Shown: positions 1-7,288 of the stretch, one piece after another
Numbering within the stretch: the first letter of the stretch is position 1
How the letters are laid out: every line of letters starts with the position of its first letter
Source of the DNA: Cyclobacteriaceae bacterium
Lineage (GTDB): Bacteria; Bacteroidota; Bacteroidia; Cytophagales; Cyclobacteriaceae
DNA: 14,561 nt
Reading direction: 5' to 3'
NCBI GenBank assembly: GCA_025363495.1
Contig: JANYDR010000516.1
Location: forward strand, 1 to 14,561
Position numbers and translations under genes: made by a program
The notes under the pieces: model-generated
What the model saw: the letters and a program-made list of their open reading frames with translations, nothing else
The model's database searches: none
Told to the model about the DNA's origin: nothing

Positions 1-2
1 TT

Positions 3-521
3 TTTTACCAACAACTCTATGCCCCGGCAGAAGATTATGACCTTTGGGTTACACTCTCGGATACTGGCAAATTTTGTAACCTGTCGGAAAATTTGCTTCG
101 CTATCGTATTCACGGACAAAACATAAGCCTGAAAAAACGAACTAAGACGCAGGAGCAAAATCTTGAGGGCGCTCAAAGACGATATATTCTGAAATTTTTT
201 GCTTCAGCTAACATTGAAACAGCCGATGCTACTCTTTTACACAAACTGTTTTATCCATCTTCGGATTTTGACTTTAAAACATTAACTGACATTGGCTTAC
301 TTCTGCAACACATAGTCAATAAAAAATGCGACTATCCGGTTGCTTCCGAGAAAGTCCATCATTTGTTAGCTGAAAAATATTTCTATTGTTGCACAATTTC
401 TACTGATCTTGGAACAAAAGTCTTCCATTTGGTAAATGGATATTCCTTTATAAACTCTTCTTACTTAGACAGAATAAAGCTTTTAATTAAGTCAGTTTTA
501 AAATATAAACGCAGTACGTAA
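3..521 (+). CDS. GT2-family glycosyltransferase, 3' part (5' end outside window)
   Basis: The frame is open from the left edge (codon starting at base 3) to TAA at 519-521, giving 172 residues of a C-terminal part. Near its start it reads APAEDYDLWVTLSDTG, then LLRYRIHGQNIS. The ED-Y-(D/E)-LW motif is the typical acidic motif near the acceptor or catalytic-base region of inverting GT-A family 2 enzymes, and the downstream RYRIH..N.S segment is also common in that family. The same motif occurs in the GT2 at 6376 (SEDYELWVRL), which supports the call. The nucleotide-binding N-terminal half (VDDGS and DxD motifs) is missing because of the window boundary, not visibly by mutation. Expected role: transfer of a sugar from a nucleotide sugar to a lipid-linked glycan at the cytoplasmic face of the membrane. 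The donor sugar cannot be deduced. Its stop overlaps the next start by one base (TAATG), so the two genes are probably translationally coupled. Confidence 0.85.
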   Translation, partial: FYQQLYAPAEDYDLWVTLSDTGKFCNLSENLLRYRIHGQNISLKKRTKTQEQNLEGAQRRYILKFFASANIETADATLLHKLFYPSSDFDFKTLTDIGLLLQHIVNKKCDYPVASEKVHHLLAEKYFYCCTISTDLGTKVFHLVNGYSFINSSYLDRIKLLIKSVLKYKRST

Positions 522-2365
522 TGTGTGGTGTCCTCGGTGCCGTCGGTAAATTTGAAAAACCCTCTTTTGAAGTAGGGCTCTCTCGCCTTTCTCACAGAGG
601 ACCTGATGGATTTGGGATTTGGGGTAATCCGGAAAATAGTATACTGCTGGGGCATCGCAGGTTGGCGATTATAGATTTAACGGATCTTGGAAGACAACCA
701 ATGGTCGATGAAGAACTTGTCATTACCTATAATGGTGAGATTTATAACTATAAGGAGATAAGGAGAGTTTTAGAGAGTCATGGTCATCTTTTTTCATCAA
801 ATTCAGATACAGAAGTTATTCTGAAATCATATCGGCAATGGGGCCCTGGATGCCTTGAAAAGTTTAATGGCATGTGGTCTTTTGCGATTTGGGATTCTCG
901 AAAAAATGAAATATTCATTTCCCGCGATAGGTTTGGCGTGAAACCAATGTTTTACGCCTTTACCAGAAATGGCTTTGTTTTCGGTTCAGAGATGAAAGCT
1001 TTGGCGCCTTTGCTCGATGAAATAAGAGTAAGCCCGGACTTTAATTGGTGCAAAGAAAATATTTATGAATATGAAACAACGGAGAAGACACTCCTTAACG
1101 GGATCAGCCGATTTCCTGCTGGTAGTTTTGCTTACCTCCGGTTGGGTGATAATAAATTGAAGCCTCAACAGTTTTGGAATACATTGGACCATATTAATTC
1201 TGTGGAGAGTAGCTATTCAAATCAGGTTGAACATTTTCGCGAATTATTTTTTGACTCGTGTAAAATCAGGATGCGTTCCGATGTCAGGATCGGTACCGCA
1301 TTGAGTGGAGGACTCGATTCAAGTTCCGTTGCTGCCGCAATGCATTTTATGGGAGGGCAAAGGACAAAGGATTCTGGTATGGCGGCCGACTGGCAAAATG
1401 CTTTTGTTGCTACTTTTCCAGGTACGATTCTTGACGAAAAGGAATATGCGCAGGAAGTAGTAAACTCTCTACAGCTAAAGGGATATTTCTATGATATAGA
1501 TGCGACGAAGGGAATAAGTAATCTGAGTGAATACCTTTGGTTATTCGAAGAACTTTTCTTAACAAGTCCTATTCCGATGGTTGAGATATATAAGGCTATC
1601 CGTTCTAACGGTATATATGTCAGTCTTGATGGACATGGTGCCGATGAACTCTTCTCCGGATATGGCACGATGATTTTTAATGCGGTGAAAGATGCTCCAT
1701 TTGATTTTCCGGGAATCAAAGAAATTGCTACTATTTATAAAGAAATAAGAGGATTGGATAAAACAGACCTTGAGGTTGTTGTTGATGGATTCGGAGGAAG
1801 AAAGAATTTGCTAAAATTTTACATGAATAAGATGCTCAATCGGGAGAAGCTTCGTGATGAATTAGTTGAGCAATTGGGTTTTTTTAATGCGGCGTTATAT
1901 CGGGAATTTCATCAATACATATTGCCTACGTTGCTACGGAATTATGACCGATACTCGATGTCAGCGGGTGTTGAAGTACGCATGCCTTTTATGGACTATC
2001 GGATTGTTTCTTACTGTTTTTCCTTGCCTTGGCAAAGTAAGCTGCGTAAGGGATTTACCAAAGCAATTTTAAGGGATGCAATTGAACCTTTTTTATCTAA
2101 GAAAATAGTAAGAAGAAAAACGAAGGTCGGGTTTGGTACGCCGTTTACAGATTGGTTAAGAGGTCCCTGGAAAGAATATATTTGTGATATTATAAATTCA
2201 AATTCCTTTATTAATTCAGATATGATCGATGTAAGGAATGTTACAATGAGTATCAATGATTTCTATGCCAATCCGGCGCCTAGTTTTGAAGATGGTCATC
2301 GAGTATGGGAAAAATTGATGCCATACCTATGGGAAGTGAATTTTTTTCAGCGTCTAAAGGCATAG
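521..2365 (+). CDS. asnB: Asparagine synthase (glutamine-hydrolysing)-like amidotransferase, first copy
   Basis: This is a 614-residue protein with the two-domain layout of class B asparagine synthetases. The N-terminal class II glutamine amidotransferase (Ntn) domain shows the nucleophile Cys2 directly after Met (MCGVLG), HRGPDG at 25-30, HRRL at 45-48, NGEIYN at 71-76 and SDTE at 95-98. The synthetase domain has the ATP pyrophosphatase loop LSGGLDSSS at 261-269 and DGHGADELFSGY at 370-381, then the conserved DRYSMSAGVEVRMPFMD stretch. The start is fixed by Cys2, which must become N-terminal. Family chemistry: ammonia from glutamine is channelled to an adenylated carboxylate. In polysaccharide clusters, homologues such as WbpS are thought to amidate uronic acids; that role is inferred here from context, and ordinary asparagine synthesis is not excluded. 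The loop DGHGADE has His where GQGADE-type relatives have Gln. It is followed by a 139-nt gap. Confidence 0.9.
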   Translation: MCGVLGAVGKFEKPSFEVGLSRLSHRGPDGFGIWGNPENSILLGHRRLAIIDLTDLGRQPMVDEELVITYNGEIYNYKEIRRVLESHGHLFSSNSDTEVILKSYRQWGPGCLEKFNGMWSFAIWDSRKNEIFISRDRFGVKPMFYAFTRNGFVFGSEMKALAPLLDEIRVSPDFNWCKENIYEYETTEKTLLNGISRFPAGSFAYLRLGDNKLKPQQFWNTLDHINSVESSYSNQVEHFRELFFDSCKIRMRSDVRIGTALSGGLDSSSVAAAMHFMGGQRTKDSGMAADWQNAFVATFPGTILDEKEYAQEVVNSLQLKGYFYDIDATKGISNLSEYLWLFEELFLTSPIPMVEIYKAIRSNGIYVSLDGHGADELFSGYGTMIFNAVKDAPFDFPGIKEIATIYKEIRGLDKTDLEVVVDGFGGRKNLLKFYMNKMLNREKLRDELVEQLGFFNAALYREFHQYILPTLLRNYDRYSMSAGVEVRMPFMDYRIVSYCFSLPWQSKLRKGFTKAILRDAIEPFLSKKIVRRKTKVGFGTPFTDWLRGPWKEYICDIINSNSFINSDMIDVRNVTMSINDFYANPAPSFEDGHRVWEKLMPYLWEVNFFQRLKA

Positions 2366-2504
2366 ATGATCACGCTTATTCAAGGAGTTAAGGACGATTT
2401 CATTTGTGTTTTCCGCTTGTTAGGCATCTGGTAATAATTGAACTTCGCGGCATAAATTATCCTGATGAGTGGTAGACTCGGCCGGGATCTTATATTAATA
2501 ACTA

Positions 2505-3440
2505 ATGGGCGAAAATAAAACCATAAAAACAGGATTTTGTGTTGCTTATGATTGGAAGTTGCTGAAAAAATCGATTCCCAGAATTTATGCCAACTCTGAC
2601 ATAATTTGTTTGGCAATTGACATCAACCGTAAATCATGGGCCGGAAACAAATATGATTTTGATGAGGATGCTTTCTTTAACTTCGTAAAGGAAATTGATA
2701 TTGAGAGGAAAATTGATATTTATCAGGATAATTTTTCTCTAGATGCTCTGGATAAACGGCAGAATTGTAACCGGCACAGGGCTCTTATTGCCGAGAGAAT
2801 GGGTGCCGGGGGTTGGCATATTCAGGTAGATGCTGACGAATATTTTTTGAATTTCGAAGGATTTACCGAATATTTAAAACACCTCAATCCAAATCCACTA
2901 CCAACACATAAGCCTCTAAATGTTTGTTGTCCTTTTGTTCCTTTGATTAAAAAAATGGATACGGGGTATCTCTATGTTAATTTCAGGGACACGTTACCCG
3001 AAATTATTCCGATAGCAACAAATAAACCTGATTATCAACGAGCCCGGCAGAACGGACATTTTAACAAAATCTCAGATTACTATGTGATTCATGAAACCTG
3101 GGCTCGTGACGAAGGCGAATTATGGTATAAAATAAATAATTGGGGTCATGCAGCCGAAGAGTTAAAGGAAAATGATAAAAGACTGAGTTATTATAATCTC
3201 TGGAAATCCCTTGACCGAAATAATTACCAATATGTAAGTAATTTTCATCCTATCATTGGTAGGGTTTGGCCTGCTCTGGATTTTTGTGAAAGTGAAAATA
3301 TTGAGGAATTTATTGACAGAATTCCGAAACCACAATTTGCACTTTCATCATTTCAACTTTTTCTTGCCAATAATCGCAACATAGCTCGAGTAAAAAGTGT
3401 GTTAAATAGGGTAAGCGCTAAAATATGGAAGTTTCAATAG
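2505..3440 (+). CDS. Atypical glycosyltransferase-like protein (GT-A-like, DxDE motif)
   Basis: This 311-residue protein has no signal peptide or membrane segment. It lacks the usual GT2 N-terminal VDDGS motif, but has an N-terminal alternating hydrophobic pattern (IKTGFCVAYDW, then DIICLAIDI at 32-40), the pair NRHR at 89-92, and HIQVDADEYFLNF at 105-117. The D-A-D-E at 109-112 looks like the metal/nucleotide-sugar DxD motif of GT-A enzymes, as in the Glyco_tranf_2_4-type families. A second conserved-looking block is HETWARDEGELWYKINNWGH at 196-215, where the histidine and acidic residues could complete the active site. ATG 2505 is the first start after the in-frame TAA at 2499-2501; no Shine-Dalgarno sequence is visible. 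The 3' end overlaps the next gene by 16 nt. A glycosyltransferase role is inferred from the DxDE motif and the setting; the exact family is uncertain, and it could be another nucleotide-sugar-using enzyme. Confidence 0.68.
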   Translation: MGENKTIKTGFCVAYDWKLLKKSIPRIYANSDIICLAIDINRKSWAGNKYDFDEDAFFNFVKEIDIERKIDIYQDNFSLDALDKRQNCNRHRALIAERMGAGGWHIQVDADEYFLNFEGFTEYLKHLNPNPLPTHKPLNVCCPFVPLIKKMDTGYLYVNFRDTLPEIIPIATNKPDYQRARQNGHFNKISDYYVIHETWARDEGELWYKINNWGHAAEELKENDKRLSYYNLWKSLDRNNYQYVSNFHPIIGRVWPALDFCESENIEEFIDRIPKPQFALSSFQLFLANNRNIARVKSVLNRVSAKIWKFQ

Positions 3441-4249
3441 TCATCATCAACTATAATACATTTCAATTAACCTGTAGCTGTATTGAAAGTGTAATTCAAA
3501 AGACAACTGATTTGGAGTACGAGATTATTCTTGTGGATAATGCCTCAACTGAAATTGATCCTAAGAATTTTTTGGCAAAATTTCCAAGTGTTATTCTTGT
3601 GGAAAGTAACATGAATGATGGCTTTGCCAAGGGCAATAATCGTGGGATACTAGTTGCGAAGGGAAAATATATTTTGCTGTTAAATAGTGATACGATTTTA
3701 AAGAATAATGCAGTGGCAATCTGTTTTCATTTTTTGGAAAATAATCATCATGTCGCTGTGGTAGGTGCACGGCTTGAAAATCCGGATGGTACACACCAGT
3801 GTAACTGCCAGCGCCTACCTTCAATAAAATACGGCATGCTTGAATTTCTCAGAATACAAAAGTTCACCTCTTATCAATGGGGAGGCAAAGTCCTCCTGGG
3901 TTTTTTCTTTGATCATAAAAGTGTTATTTATCCTGATTGGGTATGGGGTACTTTTTTTATGTTTCGTAAGAGTATTCTGGAAAAGTTCCCAAATGGGCGT
4001 TTACATGACGACTATTTCATGTATGTGGAAGATATGCAATGGTGTTTTGAATTTAGAAAAAGAGGGTATGAAATAGCATTTGAACCGAATGCAGTGGCTA
4101 TACATTTGAACGGACAAAGCAAAGGAAATAAACCTAAAATGATGAGAGACAATACTGAATTGTTTATGATCCAGTACTATAATCCAGTGTCTCGGTTTTT
4201 CATTAAAGTGCTCAATCTTTTACTCACTGGAAATTATGCTTATTATTAG
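3425..4249 (+). CDS. GT2-family glycosyltransferase, rhamnosyltransferase-like
   Basis: This is a 274-residue inverting GT-A enzyme. It begins directly with the first beta strand (VSIVIINYN, 3-11). It then shows VDNAS at 37-41, FAKGNNRG at 67-74, the DxD-type NSDT at 87-90, WVWGTFFMFRKS at 172-183 and the acceptor-side motif DDYFMYVEDMQWCFEF at 195-210, followed by HLNGQS at 227-232. The NYNT, VDNAS, GfakGnN, NsDt and DE.FFMY.ED.dwc.R order is that of the WbbL-like subgroup annotated as rhamnosyltransferases. The sugar specificity is only a subgroup-based guess. Length is normal for the family. The start overlaps the preceding gene by 16 nt (3425-3440), which suggests translational coupling. 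No membrane anchor is evident, so it probably acts as a peripheral protein on lipid-linked substrate in the cytoplasm. Confidence 0.88.
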   Translation: MEVSIVIINYNTFQLTCSCIESVIQKTTDLEYEIILVDNASTEIDPKNFLAKFPSVILVESNMNDGFAKGNNRGILVAKGKYILLLNSDTILKNNAVAICFHFLENNHHVAVVGARLENPDGTHQCNCQRLPSIKYGMLEFLRIQKFTSYQWGGKVLLGFFFDHKSVIYPDWVWGTFFMFRKSILEKFPNGRLHDDYFMYVEDMQWCFEFRKRGYEIAFEPNAVAIHLNGQSKGNKPKMMRDNTELFMIQYYNPVSRFFIKVLNLLLTGNYAYY

Positions 4250-4329
4250 TGCTTAATGAAGATAAACATTTGTTGCCAAATCAGAAACGAGGACTCACAT
4301 CGCTACTGATACTGACATTTATTTTTTTT

Positions 4330-4341
4330 AATTATATAATT
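4330..4341. other. AT palindrome in an A+T-rich gap inside the glycosyltransferase operon
   Basis: AATTATATAATT is a perfect 12-bp inverted repeat just after a run of eight T. It lies in the gap between the stop at 4249 and the start at 4372, the second largest gap in the operon. It could be a protein-binding site, part of an A+T-rich promoter or simply low-complexity sequence. There is no GC-rich stem, so it is not a standard intrinsic terminator. No TAnnTTTG element is visible next to it. Confidence 0.3.
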
Positions 4342-4371
4342 TATTGTGCTAATATGTTGAAGTGAATACAA

Positions 4372-5274
4372 ATGACTATCAGTATAATAATTGCAACGTT
4401 TAATGGCGCCGGTAAAATATCGAATTTGCTGGAAGGCCTTCTTCATCAAAGCACTACAGAATTTGAATTAATTATTGTAGTAGACGGATCGACTGACAAT
4501 ACACCTGAAGTGATCGAACAGTACAAAAATTATTTCCACCGTGTTAAATTGATAATTCAGGAAAATGGGGGTCGGTCAGTGTCCAGGAATAAAGGCGCGA
4601 TGGGGGCTACTGGTGAGTTATTGATATTTTATGATGACGATATGATTCCTGCCAACGATTCAGTGAAGAGACACCTGGACTTCCATAATCATTACAACGG
4701 CATTATCAGTGGCAATCCGATTGAATTAGAAGACTCTTCAAAGACTGATATTCAGAACTATAAGGCCTGGCTTACTAAAAAATGGACTAGGAAGTACATT
4801 GCTGAAATAACTCAACTATCGAGGGAGAATCTTTTCTTCACTGCGGCTAATAGTTCAGCAAGAAGGGAGACCTTTATGCTTTTGGGTGGTTTCGACGAAC
4901 GAATTACCGATGCGGAAGATTTTGATTTAGCGTACCGGGCCCTGACGGCGAATATTCCAGTTTATTTTGATAGAGATAATAAATCAGTTCATCAGGAATA
5001 TATCACCTGCGTCAGTTACATACTGCGCCTTAGAGCGTATGGCACTGCTCATAATAAATTAAAATTATTTTACCCGGAGAGAATTTCCCCGGTAAAAAAT
5101 AATGAATCCAATTTTTTGAAAAGAGTTTTGTATAGAGTATTTGCTTTTTCATTTTGGCCGAGGTTTATCGATAGACAAATTGTGCAAAAATTTTTGCCCA
5201 AAATTGTTAGATTCAAATTCTATGATGTCGTTATTGAATCATTGGCTTCCAGGCATCCTTCAGTTAAGATATGA
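4372..5274 (+). CDS. GT2-family glycosyltransferase
   Basis: This 300-residue protein has all the landmarks of an inverting GT-A family 2 glycosyltransferase: TISIIIATFNG at 2-12, VVDGSTDNT at 36-44 (uridine/nucleotide binding), GGRSVSRNKG at 66-75, the metal-binding DxD as YDDDM at 87-91, GGFDE at 172-176 and the acidic AEDFDLAYR at 181-189, with a downstream histidine in VHQEY (206-210). ATG 4372 is the first start after the in-frame TGA at 4363-4365; there is no clear Shine-Dalgarno sequence, which is usual in Bacteroidota. The last bases form ATGA with the next gene (4-nt overlap, 5271-5274), so the two products are probably made together. Expected role: adding one sugar residue to the growing lipid-linked repeat unit in the cytoplasm. 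Donor and linkage cannot be inferred. Confidence 0.9.
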   Translation: MTISIIIATFNGAGKISNLLEGLLHQSTTEFELIIVVDGSTDNTPEVIEQYKNYFHRVKLIIQENGGRSVSRNKGAMGATGELLIFYDDDMIPANDSVKRHLDFHNHYNGIISGNPIELEDSSKTDIQNYKAWLTKKWTRKYIAEITQLSRENLFFTAANSSARRETFMLLGGFDERITDAEDFDLAYRALTANIPVYFDRDNKSVHQEYITCVSYILRLRAYGTAHNKLKLFYPERISPVKNNESNFLKRVLYRVFAFSFWPRFIDRQIVQKFLPKIVRFKFYDVVIESLASRHPSVKI

Positions 5275-6383
5275 TTGGGAAAAAAATAGTTTATATTATA
5301 TCAGATATAGAAAAGGCACTTGCCTTTGAATGGATTGCACAACACCTGTCCGGTAAGTGTGACTTAAGTTTTATTTTAATTAGCAATGCCGAGACCCCAC
5401 TCATAGAATTTCTTAAGAAGCTAGAAATTAAGTGTACAGTAATTTCTGATAATCAGTACAAAAGTAACCTTGCCAAGTGGATAAAGGTCTTACTTGTTTT
5501 GAAGAAGGAGCGACCGGAGGTTATTCATATACATATGTGGAGGGCAATGCTTCTTGGATTGACTACGTCTTTTTTACTACGAACAAAAAAAAGAATTTTC
5601 ACAAGACACCACTCAGCAATACACTATGTCACAGATTCTTCTGGCTTAAAATGGGATAAGCTTTGTAATTGGTTAGCCACTGACATTGTTGCGATTTCTG
5701 AAAATGTAAGAAATATTCTAGTGAGTAGGGATGGTGCTATGCCTTCTAAAATTCATTTGATTCATCATGGATTTGATCTGGATTACTTTCAACTAGTGGA
5801 GGAAACACTAATTGAAAGACTAAGATCAAAATATGATATAAAGAAAGGTAGGGGTCCTGTAATAGGTGTAATATCAAGATATTTAGAGTTAAAAGGTATC
5901 CAATTCATTATTCCTGCATTTCAGAAGCTTAAGAAAAAATTTCCTGACGCACATCTTATTTTAGCTAATGGTCACGGGGAATTTAAAACCTCTATAAAAA
6001 ACTTGCTTGAAGAACTTTCACTTGATAGCTATACTGAAATTCGATTTGAAGAGGAGTTGGCCGCACTCTATAAATTATTCGACGTATTTGTCCACGCTCC
6101 GGTGGATTTGACGCAAGAGGCCTTTGGTCAGACATATGTTGAGGCGTTGGCAGCGGGAGTCCCTTCCGTTTTCACTCTATCTGGCGTTGCGCCAGAGTTT
6201 ATTATACACAAAGTAAATGCCTGGGTTGTTCCTTATGCAGAATCAGATGCAATCGAGTATGGGATTACTCAAATTCTTGAGGATCCCCTATTTGCAACCT
6301 CATTAGTTACACAAGGCAGAAGTTCTGTTAGAAGATTTACTCTTGAGATCATGTTTTCTAAATTGGAAATTTTATATGCATGA
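5271..6383 (+). CDS. GT4-family glycosyltransferase (GT-B fold)
   Basis: This is a 370-residue retaining glycosyltransferase of the two-Rossmann-domain GT-B type. The N-terminal acceptor-side domain starts at KKIVYIISD (4-12) and contains VIHIHMWRA (84-92). The linker region has IHHGFD at 164-169. The C-terminal nucleotide-sugar domain opens with GVISRYLELKG (199-209), the family 4 pattern of a conserved R and K that contact the donor phosphates. It continues to EAFGQTYVEALAAGVPSV (283-300), the E-x7-E motif (E283 and E291) diagnostic of family 4. Length is normal. The start overlaps the upstream GT2 by 4 nt (ATGA), and the end overlaps the next GT2 by 8 nt. The donor is unknown. It lacks membrane segments and probably acts peripherally at the inner membrane. 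Confidence 0.9.
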   Translation: MIGKKIVYIISDIEKALAFEWIAQHLSGKCDLSFILISNAETPLIEFLKKLEIKCTVISDNQYKSNLAKWIKVLLVLKKERPEVIHIHMWRAMLLGLTTSFLLRTKKRIFTRHHSAIHYVTDSSGLKWDKLCNWLATDIVAISENVRNILVSRDGAMPSKIHLIHHGFDLDYFQLVEETLIERLRSKYDIKKGRGPVIGVISRYLELKGIQFIIPAFQKLKKKFPDAHLILANGHGEFKTSIKNLLEELSLDSYTEIRFEEELAALYKLFDVFVHAPVDLTQEAFGQTYVEALAAGVPSVFTLSGVAPEFIIHKVNAWVVPYAESDAIEYGITQILEDPLFATSLVTQGRSSVRRFTLEIMFSKLEILYA

Positions 6384-7266
6384 TCAGATTTTATTCTCCG
6401 TAGTAATACCCACTTATAATCGAGCGGAATTTATTGTAAAAACCCTTCAATCAGTAATCCGGCAGAGTGACGGCCGCTTTGAAATTATTGTTGTTGATGA
6501 CGGAAGTTCTGACAATACAGCGGATGTTGTAAAAGAACAGAGTGATAGTAGGATAAAATATTTTTATCAGGAGAATAGGGAGCGCGCAGCAGCGCGGAAT
6601 TTGGGAGTTCAAAAAGCGTCAGGTTTATTCATCACATTTCTTGATTCAGATGATATAATTCGTGAAAATCATCTGACTATTGCTGCCGACTTTATTAGTA
6701 AAAATCAGCAGGTTGACTTTTTTCATCTTGGGTATGATGTGGTGAAACCAGATGGTACTGTAATTCATCCATGGAAATCCTTGCCTGACCCAGCGAATGA
6801 AAAACTTATTGAAGGCAATTTTTTAAGCTGTCTTGGTGTTTTTATAAGACGCAATATTCTTATTTCCATATCTTTCAACGAAGATCGTGATCTTTCTGGC
6901 TCCGAAGATTATGAGCTGTGGGTCCGTTTAGCGTCAAGGTATCCAATTCGAACTATCAATTCCTCTACTGCTTGTCTGGTTAATCATGAGAATAGAAGCG
7001 TTCACTTAATGGATCCATCGAAATTCCGGCGACGGATGGAGGTTCTAAAATTTTATTTGAAGCAAGATGAGAAGGTGGTCTTAGTATTCGGTAATCAGTT
7101 ACCAACGCTGTTTGCTTATGTTGACCTTTATGCAGCCCTACATTTTTCCATCAGTAATTATAAAAATCTTGGAAGAAAGGCATTAAAAGATGCGTGGCTT
7201 GCGTATCCGGGAATTATTTGGAACCTTCGATTTTGGGTGGTAATTGAGAAACTTATATTCTTCTAA
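6376..7266 (+). CDS. GT2-family glycosyltransferase
   Basis: The chosen ATG at 6376 gives 296 residues and places the first beta strand (FSVVIPTYNRAEF, 7-19) immediately at the N-terminus, as is usual. An in-frame ATG at 6343 would add 11 residues that do not look like the family and would increase the overlap with the previous gene from 8 to 41 nt. Motifs are VVDDGSSDNT at 39-48, ENRERAAARNLG at 66-77, the metal-binding LDSDD at 89-93 and GSEDYELWVRL at 175-185. The C-terminus is rich in aromatic and hydrophobic residues (LRFWVVIEKLIFF) and may help membrane association. It resembles the truncated enzyme at the left edge (APAEDYDLWV), so the two may be paralogues. It is separated by 22 nt from the true start of the second asparagine synthetase gene. 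Confidence 0.9.
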   Translation: MHDQILFSVVIPTYNRAEFIVKTLQSVIRQSDGRFEIIVVDDGSSDNTADVVKEQSDSRIKYFYQENRERAAARNLGVQKASGLFITFLDSDDIIRENHLTIAADFISKNQQVDFFHLGYDVVKPDGTVIHPWKSLPDPANEKLIEGNFLSCLGVFIRRNILISISFNEDRDLSGSEDYELWVRLASRYPIRTINSSTACLVNHENRSVHLMDPSKFRRRMEVLKFYLKQDEKVVLVFGNQLPTLFAYVDLYAALHFSISNYKNLGRKALKDAWLAYPGIIWNLRFWVVIEKLIFF

Positions 7267-7288
7267 TGAAGCGCTGGACTTTTTGCAT

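Noticed and set aside
6343..6375. Upstream ATG at 6343 as start of the third GT2
   Set aside because: It adds 11 residues that do not look like a GT2 N-terminus and increases the overlap with the GT4 gene to 41 nt; ATG 6376 fits better.
7244..7288. Upstream start at 7244 for the second asparagine synthetase
   Set aside because: It would place the catalytic cysteine at position 17, whereas the enzyme needs Cys at the mature N-terminus; ATG 7289 provides MCG.
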